Part shown: positions 47,801 to 59,800 of the stretch, piece after piece
Numbering within the stretch: the stretch's first letter is position 1
Layout of the letters: each line of letters opens with the position of its first letter
DNA from: Pseudomonas alloputida
GTDB lineage: Bacteria > Pseudomonadota > Gammaproteobacteria > Pseudomonadales > Pseudomonadaceae
Direction of reading: 5' to 3'
Assembly (NCBI RefSeq): GCF_021283545.2
Contig: NZ_CP128540.1
Span: 903,501 to 967,500, forward strand
DNA length: 64,000 nt
Translations under genes and position numbers: made by a program
The notes under the pieces: generated by a model
Told to the model about the DNA's origin: nothing
The model's database searches: none
The model's input: the letters and a program-made list of their open reading frames with translations, nothing else

Positions 47801-50800
47801 CGCGGCGTTCAGGTTGACGGTGAACACGCCACCGCCATTCACCACCGCCGTACCGAGCACGTTGTTGCCGGCATCACGTACTGTCACCGTGGCACCGGCT
47901 TCACCCGTGCCGGTCAGCACCAGGCCATTGACAGACAGGCTGGTGACCACCGGGTTGGTCGGTGGCGTGATGTCGGCCGCTTGCAGGAAGGTCGGCTGCG
48001 ATTCGCCGCCTATCAGCGCCACCGCTGTCACCGAAATGTGTTCGCCATTGAGCTGGGCTGCGTCCAGCGTCAGGGTGAAGGAGCCGTTCAGGCTTGCGAC
48101 CCCTGTACCGATCAGGTTGCCTGCAGCGTCGTACACGCGAATGCCCACACCGCTGGGTGCACTGCCTGTCAGGGTCAGGCCGTCGCTGCCCAAGGTCACG
48201 TCGGTTGGCGGCACGGGTGGTGCGATCAACGGTGTGAGGTAGGTCGCGACCGCAGACGTATTGATGCCGTCGGACTGTGTCACTTCCAGAGTGGCGAGCG
48301 AGCCCACCGCTGGCACCAGTGTTATTTGGAAGTTGCCAGCGCCATCCACCACGCCGGTACCGATCACGTCTCCGTCGAAGCTGACGGTGACCGTGGCATT
48401 GGCTTCGCCCTTGCCAGTCAGCACGTTGAAGGTGTTGTTGATCGCCAGGTTGGTCACCAGGTCGGGTGGCGAGGTGTCGTTGGTCTGGTAAGGGACAGCC
48501 ACCGAAGCGTTGCCGGCATCATCGGTGGACACCACCGTCAGCAACTGGCCGTTGTTCTGTGCCGGGCTGATCGGCACAGTGAACTGGCCGTTCTCACCCA
48601 CTTCCACCGTGCCCACGATGTTGTTGTCCGGGCCGCGCACCGTGATGGTGCTGCCGGCTTCGGCCGTACCCGTCATCGACGTCCCGGCTGCGTTGAGCAG
48701 CAGGTCGGTCGGCTGCACCGGTGGCGTCAGGTCTGGCGCAGTCACTGCCAGCGGTACCGACGGGTTGCCAGTGGCGTCCTGGGCGATGATGGTCAGCGTT
48801 TCGCCGTTGATTTGCGGGAGGTTCAGGTCAAGGACGAAGGTGCCATCCGGCTCCACCGTTACCTGGCCCAGCAGGTCGCCATTGTTGTTGACCACCGTGA
48901 CGCGGGTGCCGGCTTCGGCAGTACCGATCACCTGGGTACCGCTGTCGTTGATGGTGGCGACCACGGTGGCCGGTGGTGTGGTGTCCACGGCCGTGACCGA
49001 ACTGATTGGCGAGATGTTGCCGGTTGCATCGGTCAGGGTGACCTGCAGCACCTGGCCATCGAGCTGTGCTGCATCCAGCTCGACGATGAAGGTCCCGTTG
49101 GCGCCTACTGTGCCGGTACCGATCTGCGTGGTACCGACGTACACGCGCACGGTGGCGCCCACTTCGCCGACACCGCCCAGCTCGTCACCTGCCGCATTGA
49201 GCCGCAGCTCGGTTGCTGCCGCTGGCGGCGTGAGGTCCGGCGCTTGCACGTTGACCGGCAGGCTGACGTTGCCGGGTGGATCGGCCTGCAGTACCGACAG
49301 TGTCTGGTTGTTGATTTGTGCGGGTGACAGTTCGACGCTGAAGCTGCCATCAGCCAGTACGATACCCGTGCCCAGTACGGTACCGGCCGCGTTACTGACG
49401 ATTACCGTGGCGCCGGCCTCGCCCAGGCCGCTGACCACGCTGCCGTCGGCGTTGATCACCACTTGGGTGAGTGGGTCGGGCGGGGTGAAGTCCGGGGTTT
49501 GTAGGGTAGCCACTGCCGACACGTTGCCGGCCGCATCGGCCTGGGTGAAGCTGAGCAGCTCGGCGTTGCCCAGTGCCGGGCTCAGCGTGATGGTGAAGTG
49601 GCCACTGGCATCGACGGTGGCGCTGCCGATTTCCTCGCCTGCCGGGTTGGTCACGGTAACCCGTGCGCCCACTTCGCCGCGGCCGGTGAGGGTGACACCA
49701 TCACCGGAAACGGCCAGTTCGCCGGGTGCCGATGGCGGTGTGGTATCGGGTGCGGTGATAGCGCTGGCGGCAGACTGGTTGCCTGCCGCATCGGCCAGCA
49801 CCACTTGCACCTGTTGGCCGTTGGCCTGAGGCGATACGAGGTTGACCTGGAAGGTGCCGTCGGCGCGCACAGTGGCACTGCCCAGCACCGAACCATCGGC
49901 GGCGAGCACACGCACGGCGGCACCTGCTTCGCCGGTACCGTTCAGCAAGCTGCCACCCCCGGCGAAGGCCAGGTTGCCGGCAGCATCCGGCGCGACGCGG
50001 TCAGGGGCTGTGAGGCTGACGCTGTTGGACTCGTTGCCGGCCACATCGGACTGGCTGGCGCTGAGCTGTTCGCCGTTGATTTGAGCGACGCTCAGGTCGA
50101 CGTTGAAGTCGCCATTGGCATCGACCACGGCAGTGCCCAGTTCGATACCGCCTTCGCCAAGCACGGTAACGGTGGCACCTGCTTCACCGCGGCCACTGAG
50201 TACCAGGCCGTCGTTGGACAACACCAGGTTGGTCAGTGGTTGCGGTGCCGTGGTGTCCGGTGCCTGTAGGGTAGCGGGCAGCGATACGGTGCCATCGGGG
50301 CCCGTTGCGCTGACCTGCAACACTTCGCCATTGGCCTGTGCACTGCCGAGATTGACAGTGAACGTGCCGTCGTTGGTGACCGGGCTGCTGCCCAGCAATA
50401 CGCCGTTGGGGCCGTACACCTTGATTGTGCTGCCCGCCTCGGCGGTGCCGCTCACCGACAGGCCGTCGGCGGCCAGTATCAGGTTGTCCGGCGTGGCCGG
50501 TGCCAGCGCGCCCGGCGCCGTCACGTTTTGCGCAGGGGAGACATTCTGTGCGGCATCGGCCTGGACCACGCTCAGGCTTTCACCCGTGATCGCTGCCGGT
50601 GACAGGGACACGCTGAAGTGACCGTCGGCGGCCACTGTAGCGTTGCCCAGCACGGTACCGTCCGGTGCTCGTACCGTCACGGTTGCGCCTGCTTCGCCAT
50701 CGCCTGTCAGGGTGGCGCCATTGGCGGAGACAGCCAGGTTGGCCACGGCGGCCGGCGGCGTGGTGTCCGCTGCGGTGTAAGGTGCGGCCGGCGACACGTT

Positions 50801-53800
50801 GCCGGCTGCGTCGGTGGCGGTCACCTGCAGTATCTGGCCATTGGTCTGGGCACTGTTCAAGGTGACCTGGAAGGTGCCGTTGCCACCGGCTACCGCTGTG
50901 CCCAGCACGTTGCCGCTGGCATCGCGCACGGTCACGGTGCTGCCGGCTTCGGCGTTACCGGTCAGTTGCAGCCCGGTACCGGACAGCGCGAGTGCTGTCG
51001 GTGCCGTAGGCGGGGTGAAGTCCGGCGCGGTGACCGCCACGGCGGTGGAGGTGTTGTTGCCCGCGTCGGTCTGCGTAACGCTCAGGAGCTGGGCGTTGAG
51101 CTGGGCGCTGTTCAGGGTGAGGGTAAAGCTGCCATTGGCTGCCACCAGGCCGGTGCCGATGATGGTCCCGTCCGGGCCGTGAACGGTGACCGTGGCACCG
51201 GCTTCGCCCAGGCCGGTCAGGGTCAGGCCGTTGTTGTTCAGCACCACGTTGGTCAGCGGTGCGGGTGGGGTCAGGTCCGGGGTTGTCACGTTGATCGCCG
51301 GCGAGGTATTGCTGGCGGCATCCATTTGCGTCACGCCGATGACCTGGCCGTTGGCTTGCGGCGTGTCGAAGGTCACCGTGAAGCGACCGTCGGTGCCCAC
51401 CGTGGCGGTGCCGAGCAAGGCACCGGCGGCGTTGCGTACCTGTACCGTGGCGCCCGCTTCACCGCTGCCGGAAAGCTGCCGGCCGTCCTGGCTCAGCACC
51501 GGGTTACTGATGGCCGCTGGCGGCGTGTGGTCTGGCGTGGCCAGGCTGGCCGGGCCGGACACATTGCCCGCGGCATCACTGAGGGTGACCTGTAGCGGGC
51601 TACCGGTGACCTGCGCGCTGGGCAGGGTGATCTGGAACTGGCCGCTCTGGTTGACGGTGCCGGTGGCCAGGATGGCGCCGCTGGCGTCGCGCACGGTGAC
51701 GCTGGCACCGGCTTCGCCCTGGCCGCTGAGCACGGTGGCTGCGCTGTTGAGGCTGAGGTTGCTGGCTGCCAGCGGTGCCTGCAGGTCGGGCGCTTGCAGG
51801 GTGGCCGCGAGCGAAACATTGCCTGCAGCATCAGCCTGGGTGACGATCAGGTTTTGCCCATTGGCCACGGCCGGCGAGAAGCTGACACTGAACAGGCCAT
51901 TGCTGTCGACGGTTGCAGTCCCCAGCAAGGTGCCTTGTAGGTCTGTCACGCGCACGGTTGCACCCACCTCGCCTTGGCCGGTCAGCGTACTACCGGTGGC
52001 GTTGAGGTTTACCTGTGTCGGCGCGTCCGGTGCCGTGGTGTCATTGGCCACGATAATGGCCGGCACCGAAGGCTGGCCATCGACGGTAGCCTTGGCACTG
52101 ACCTGCAAGATCTGGGCGTTGAGCTGGGCGTTCTGGAAGAACACACGGAAGGTGCCGTCGCTGCCGACCGTGGCGCTACCCAGCGTGGTGCCACCGGAGG
52201 TCACGGTAATCAGCGAGCCGACCGTACCTTGGCCAGTCAGCAGGAAACCGTCGACGCTGATGGCAAGGGCCGAAGGCGTGGCCACTTCGGTACCGGTCGG
52301 GCCAGTCAGTGGTATTTCAGGCGACTCGTTGCCGGCAGGGTCGATCACCACCACATCGACGGTTTCGCCTGATGCCAGCGGTGGGGCGACCGGTATCACG
52401 AAGGTGCCGTCCGGCCCTGCAGTTACAGTGCCGCGCACGGTGTCATCCGGGTTGCGGACTTCCACTGTGCTGCCAGGCTCGGCTGTGCCGCCGACCGTGC
52501 TGCCATCCGGGCTTACGGTAAGGCCGGTCGCCGGTTCTGGGTTGGTCGTGTCCGGCGCGGTGACAGAGACCGGCGCCGAGTCGTTGCCGGCTGCGTCGGT
52601 CACTACCACGGTTACGGTCTGGCCGTTGTTCTGCGGTGTATCCAGCGGCACGCTGAAACTGCCATCCGGGTTGACCGCAACGGTGATCACATTGCCGGCC
52701 CCATCGCTCACGGTCACCGAACTGGCGCCAGGTGCATTACCGGTCACAGCCGTGCCATCGCTGCTGACTGCAACGTCGGTGGGCAGTGCCGGTGGCGTGA
52801 TGTCAGGTGCAAAGATCTGGCTGGGCTGCGAAATGTTGCCGGCCGCATCGGTCAGCGTCACATTCAGAGCCTGGCCGTCCAACTGGGCGGGCGATAGTGG
52901 GACCGTGAAGCTGCCGCCTGCGGGCACGACGACGGTGCCTACCAACGTGCCGTCGGCAAGCTTCACTTCCACCGTGGAGCCAGCTTCACCGCTACCCTGG
53001 ATGGCACTGCCGCCCGGGGTGATCGTGAGGCCGGCAGGCGCAGCTGGCGCGGTGCTGTCGTCAGCGGTGAACGTGGCCGACGGCGAGGCATTGCCGCCGC
53101 CATCGATCAGCACCACCGACAGCACTTCACCGTTGGTCTGGGCCGGGGAGAGTGCCACTTCGAACGTACCGTCTGCATTCACCGGGATGGTGCCTAGCAG
53201 GTTGCCTGCGGCATTACGTACCTCTACGGTGCTGCCTGCCTCGCCCTGCCCGCTGAGCAGTGTGCCGGTAGGATCAAGGCCCAGCCCTTGCGCCGGCAGC
53301 GGTGCCTCGAAGTCAGGTGCGATCACAGTGCCAGCGGGCGAGCCGTTGCCGCTATTGTCCGCCTGAGTGACAGACAGCGTCTGGCCATTGAGCTGTGGCG
53401 GGTCGATTGCCACCTGGAAGGTGCCATCGGGCTGGACCGTTGCGGTGCCCAGTACTGCGCCGCCAGTGCCGGTCACGGTCACCTGCGCACCCGGCTCACC
53501 GCTGCCACTCAGGCTGCTGCCGTCGCCAGCCAGGACCAGCCCGGTGGGGCTATCGGGTGCCTGGGTATCCGGTGCCGACAAATCGACCGCCGCCGACAGG
53601 TTGCCGGCCGCGTCGCGTTGCTCCACGGTCAGTGCCTGGCCGTTGGTTTGCGGCTCGTCGAGGGTAATTTCGAAAGCGCCACCCGCGCCGACCACCGTGC
53701 TGCCCAGCACGCTGCCATCCGGCCCGCGCACGGTCACAGTGGCGCCCGGTTCGCCGTTGCCGGTGATCGTGGTACCGATGCCGTCGATGGCCGGGTTGGT

Positions 53801-56800
53801 GACCACTTGCGGCGGGGTAGAGTCGGGGGCGGTGAAGTCCACCGGCCCTGCGCTATTGCCCAGGTTGTCGGTCGCTTCGACGGTCAGGCTTTCGCCATTG
53901 CGCTGTGGCGCGTTGAGGGTGACGTCGAAACGGCCGTCGCCGCCCACGGTTGCAGTGCCCAGCACATTGCCGTCGGCGTCACGCACGGTGACGATGGAGC
54001 CGCTTTGACCCTGGCCGGTAAGGTGAATGCCAGCGGTATCGATGGCCAGCCCGGAGGGTTGCAGCGGGCCGTCGGTATCGGGCGCGACGATGTTGGCGGT
54101 CGAGGTGTTGCCAGCGGGGTCGCGCAGGACCACGTCCAATTCCTGGCCGTCGGTCTGCGCTGGGTTCAGGACCACGCTGATCACACCGTCGGCACCGACC
54201 TGGGCGTTGCCCAGCACAGTCCCGTCGGCGCTGATGACCTGCACGGTGGTGCCCGGTTCGCCGCGACCGGTGAGCAGGCTGCCATCGGCACTCAGTTGCA
54301 GTTCGCTGGCTTCATTGGGCGGGGTGATATCGGGGGCGGTGATCTGGGTAGGCAGCGAACTGTTGCCAGCGCCGTCAACCGCCACGACATCCAGGGTCTC
54401 GCCGTTGGCCTGGGCCGGGGTCAGGCCGACGGTGAAGCTGCCATCCGGACCGGCCTGGGCGCTGCCCAGGACATTGCCCTGCGCGTCACGCACTTCCACC
54501 TGGGTATCTGCCGGTGCGGTACCGGAAACGCTGGAGCCGTCACCGGCCACCACCACGCCGCTCGGGCTTTCGGGCAGCGGTGTATCGGCAACGGTCACGC
54601 TGACCCCTGCCGAGGTATTGCCGGCGGCATCGGTCTGCACCAGCACGAGGTTCTCACCTGCGGCCAGCGGTGCCTCCAGGTCAATCACGAAGGTGCCATT
54701 TGGCGCCACGGTGCCAGTACCGATGACTGCGCCCTGGGCATCACGCACTTCCACTGTGGCACCGGGCTCGCCACGGCCAGACACGGCCAGGCTGCCATCG
54801 CTTGCCACCACGTCGGCGACGATCGCTGGCGCGGTGATGTCCGGGGCCACGTAGCTCAGCGGCACCGAAGTGTTGCCTGCCGCATCGGTCACGGTGATGG
54901 ACAGGGTCTCGCCATTGGCCTGTGGCGGGTCGAGGGTCAGGCTGAAACTGCCATCCGGCTCGGCAATGGCGCTGCCGATCAGGTTGCCCGAGGCATCTTT
55001 GACCTCTACTCGTGCGCCCCCTTCTGCAGTACCGGCCAGGCTGTCGCCATTGCTCAGCACCAGGTCGGTTGGTTGCAGCGGTGCTACCTGGTCGGGCGCC
55101 GTCAGCGGGCTAGGTGTAGAGACGTTGCCGGCGGCGTCGGTCAGGGTCACTTGCAGGGACGAGCCATCCACCACCGGAGTCGGCAGTTGCACATTGAAGC
55201 TGCCATCGGGCTGAACGGTGCCGCTCACCAGCACTTGCCCCTGATCGTTGCGCACCTCCACGGTGGCACCCGCTTCGCCGCGCCCGGAGACTGTGCGGCC
55301 ATCGTTACTGATGGCCAGCTCGGTAGCGGGTTCCGGCGGTGTGGTGTCGCCGCCGTTGTCCACTATCGGTGCGGTGACGCTGCCGGCCGTGGAGGCGTTG
55401 CCTGCGACATCGGTGGCCGTCACCTGCAACTGCTCGCCTGCCACTTGTGGCGGGGTGAGGCCGATGCTGAAGGCGCCGCTGGCCCCCACCACGACACTGC
55501 CCAGTACAGTGGTGCCATCGGCGGCCAGCACACGGACGGTGCTGCCTGCTTCGGCGCGGCCGCTGACGACGGTACCGTCGCCACTGATTGCCAGATCGCT
55601 TGGCGCCACAGGCGCGGTGATGTCTGGTGCGGCGACCTGCACCGGCAACGACGAGGTGCCGTTGTTGTCGATCGCCACCACGTCCAGCAACTCGCCATTG
55701 GCCTGGGCCGGTATAAGCACCACGGTGAAGGTGCCCTCGGCACCCACCACGATGCTACCGACCAGCGTGCCGTTGGCATCATGCACTTCCACGCGGCTAC
55801 CAGCAGGAGCAGAACCGCTGATGCTGCTGCCATCGGCAGCGACGACCAGTTCGCTCGGGCTGGTCGGCGTGACCACCAGTGGCACGTCGTAGGTCAGCGC
55901 TTCAGAGGCGTTGCCGCTCGGGTCGGTCTGTACCAGGCTCAGGCGTTCACCCGGCAGCGCAGCCGGGTCGAGGTCGATCAGGAAAGTACCGTTCGCGGTC
56001 ACTGTGCCGGTACCGACCAGCGTGCCATTGGCATCGCGCACCTCGACGGTAGCACCGGCTTCGCCGCGACCGCCCAAGGTCAGGCCGTCGGCGCCGACGA
56101 CAATGCTGCTGACTACGGCAGGCACGGTGATGTCCGGGGCCTCGAATTGCAGGGGTGAAGAGATATTGCCGGCGGCATCGATCAGACGGATGTCGAGGAT
56201 TTCGCCATTGGCCTGGGCCGGCGACAGGGTGATGCTGAAACTGCCGGTTTCAGTGACCAGGCCAGTGCCGAGCAAGTTGCCCAAGGCATCGCGTACCTGC
56301 ACGGTCGCGCCTGGCTCGCCGTTGCCGCTCAGGGTCACGCCGTCGGCCAAGGCCACGCCGGTCGGTTGGGCCGGGGCCTGCAAGTCCGGGGTAACCACCG
56401 ACGCCGGGGCCGAAGCATTGCCGCTGGCATCGGTCAGCACCACTTGCAGGTTGCTGCCATCTTTCACCGGTGGGTCAAGGGTGATCTGGAAGGTGCCGTC
56501 CGGGTTGACCGAGCCGTTGGCCAGTACATTGCCCTGGGCATCGCGCACCTGCACGCTGGCCCCGGCTTCGCCGCGGCCATTGAGCTGGGCGCCGGCCAGG
56601 CCAACTACCAAGTTGGTTGCGGCATCCGGTGGTGTGGTGTCGCCACCGTCGATGTCCGGCGCGGTGATGTCGCCGGCCGTGGAGGTGTTGCCGGCGGCGT
56701 CGGTGGCGGTGACTTGTAGTACCTCTCCACTCACCTGCGGCGGGTCGAGGGTGATGCTGAAACTGCCAGTGGCGTCGACCACCACACTACCCAGCACGGT

Positions 56801-59800
56801 GGTGCCATCGGCGGCCAGCACACGCACGGTGCTGCCCACTTCGGCGCGGCCGGTGACCTCGCTGCCGTTGGCACTGATCGCTAGCTCGCTCGGGGTGACC
56901 GGCGGGGTGATGTCTGGCGCAGCGATTTGCACCGGCAGGGACGAAGCGCCGGTGCCATCGATGGCCACCACGTCCAGCAGTTCGCCGTTGGCCTGGGCCG
57001 GGTTGAGGATGACGGTGAAGGTGCCACCGGCACCTACCACCACACTGCCGACCAGTGTGCCGTTGGCATCGTGTACTTCCACACGGCTGCCCGTCGGGGC
57101 TGTACCAGTGATGCTGGCGCCGTTCGCAGCCACCACCAGGTCGCTTGGGCTGGCTGGGGTCGTGGTTGCCGGGATTTCATATTGCAGGGCTTCAGAGGCG
57201 TTGCCGCTCGCATCGGTCTGCACCAGGCTCAATTGCTCGCCCGGTTGCGCGGCTGGGGTGAGGTCGACCAAGAAGGTTCCGTTGGCGCCGACTGTGGCGG
57301 TGCCTATGACAGAGCCGTTGGCATCACGTACCTGTACGGTAGCACCGGCCTCGCCACGGCCACTGAGCACCAGGCCATCGGCGCCCACCACGACGTTGCT
57401 GACGGCAGCTGGCGGCGTGACGTCCGGTGCAGTGAACGCCAGCGGCGTTGAACTGTTGCCGGCGGCGTCTACCACGCGAATGTCCAGTGCTTCACCATTG
57501 GCCTGGGCGGGGAACAGCGTGACGCTGAAGGTGCCGTCTTCGTTGACCAGGCCTGTGCCGATCAGGCTGCCGGTGGCATCGCGGACCTGTACGGTGGCTC
57601 CGGGCTCGCCGCGGCCGGTGAAGGTCACACCATCGATCAAGGCCAGCTCGGTTGGCTGCGTGGGGGCCAGCAGGTCTGGCGTGGCGACCGAGCCGGGTTG
57701 CGAGACATTGCCGGCAGCGTCGGTCAGGGTCACTTGCAGGGTACTGCCATCGGTGATGGCCGGGTTCAAGGTGATGGCGAAGGTGCCATCCGGGTTGACC
57801 GTGCCTGTGGCAACTACGGTGCCTGCGCCATCGCGCACTTGAACGCTGGTACCGGCTTCACCGCGACCGGTCAGCTGGCTGCCGGCGGGGTTGATCACCA
57901 GGTTGGTCGGGGCTTCCGGTGGCGTGGTGTCGCCGCCGTCGATGTCCGGCGCGGTAAGGTTGCTGGCGGTGGAGGCGTTGCCTGCCGCATCGGTGGCCGT
58001 GACTTGAAGCACCTCGCCGTCTATCTGTGGCGGGTCGAGGGTGATGCTGAAGCTGCCGGTAGCGCCAACTATCACGCTACCCAGCACAGTGGTGCCGTCG
58101 GCGGCCAGCACGCGTACGGTGCTGCCCGGTTCGGCGCGGCCGGTGACCACGCTGCCGTCGGCATTGATCACCAGTTCGGTCGGTGCGGCAGGGGCGGTGA
58201 TATCCGGTGCGGTGATTTGGGTGGGCAGCGAGGAAACACCGCCGTCATCAATGGCCACCACGTCCAGCAGTTCGCCGTTGGTCTGGGCCGGGTCGAGGGT
58301 GACGGTGAAGCTACCGTCGGGGCCCGCCACCACAGTGCCAATCAACGTGCCATTGGCGTCATGCACTTCCACACGGGTGCCGGCAGGTGCGGTACCGCTG
58401 ATGCTGCTGCCGTCTTCGGCGAATACCAGGTCGCTGGGGCTGGCAGGCGCAGTGGTGACCGGGACTTCGAATTGCAGTGCCGAGGAAGCGTTGCCGCTTG
58501 GGTCGGTCTGCACCAGGGTCAACTGCTCGCCCGGCTGCGCGGCTGGGGCGAGGTCGATCAGGAAGGTGCCGTTGGCTCCCACAACACCCGTGCCGATCAC
58601 GGTGCCACTGGCATCGCGCACCTCAACAGTGGCGCCGGGTTCGCCGCGACCGCTCAGGGCCAGGCCGTCAGCGCCGACGGCAATGTTGCTCACCGCACCG
58701 GGCGGGGTAATGTCCGGCGCATCGAATTGCAGCGGCGCAGAGGCGTTGCCGTCAGCATCCACCAAGCGTACGTCGAGGGCTTCGCCGTTGGCCTGGGCAG
58801 GCGACAGGGTGAGGCTGAACAGGCCGTCGGCACCGACGACACCAGTACCGATGACAGCACCGCCGGCATCGCGTACCTGCACGGTAGCGCCGGGTTCGCC
58901 ACGACCGGTGAAGGTGACACCATCGGCTAGGGCCAGGTCAGTCGGTTGTGCGGGCGGCAGCAAGTCGGCCGAGGTGACCGAGCCTGGTTGGGATACGTTG
59001 CCGGCAGCGTCGGTGAGGGTGACTTGTAAGGTGCTGCCATCGTTCACGGCGGGGTCCAGGGCGATGACGAAGGTGCCATCTGCAGCGACGGTGCCAGTCG
59101 CGAGGATGTTGCCGGCCGCGTCACGTACCTGCACGGTAGAGCCGACTTCGCCTCGACCACTGAGTTGGCTGCCGGCAAGGCCGATCACCAGATTGGTCGG
59201 TGCTTCAGGCGGGGTGGTATCGCCGCCGTCAATGTCCGGCGCGGTAAGGTTACTGGCGGTGGAGGCGTTGCCTGCCGCGTCGGTGGCCGTCACCTGCAGC
59301 ACTTCACCGTCTATCTGTGGCGGGTCGAGGGTGATGCTGAAGCTGCCGGTAGCGCCAACTACCACGCTACCCAGCACAGTGGTGCCGTCGGCGGCCAGCA
59401 CGCGTACGGTGCTGCCCGGTTCGGCACGGCCGGTGACCACGCTGCCGTCGGCATTGATCACCAGTTCGGTCGGTGCGGCAGGGGCGGTGATATCCGGTGC
59501 GGTGATTTGGGTGGGCAGCGAGGAAACACCGCCGTCATCAATGGCCACCACGTCCAGCAGTTCGCCGTTGGCCTGAGGCGGGTCGAGGGTTACGGTGAAG
59601 CTGCCGTCGGGGCCAGCCACCACAGTGCCAACCAGCGTGCCGTTGGCGTCATGTACTTCCACACGGGTGCCGGCAGGTGCGGTACCGCTGATGCTGCTGC
59701 CGTCTTCGGCGAATACCAGGTCGCTGGGGCTGGCGGGCGCAGTGGTGAGCGGGACTTCGAATTGCAGTGCCGAGGAAGCATTGCCGCTTGCGTCGGTCTG

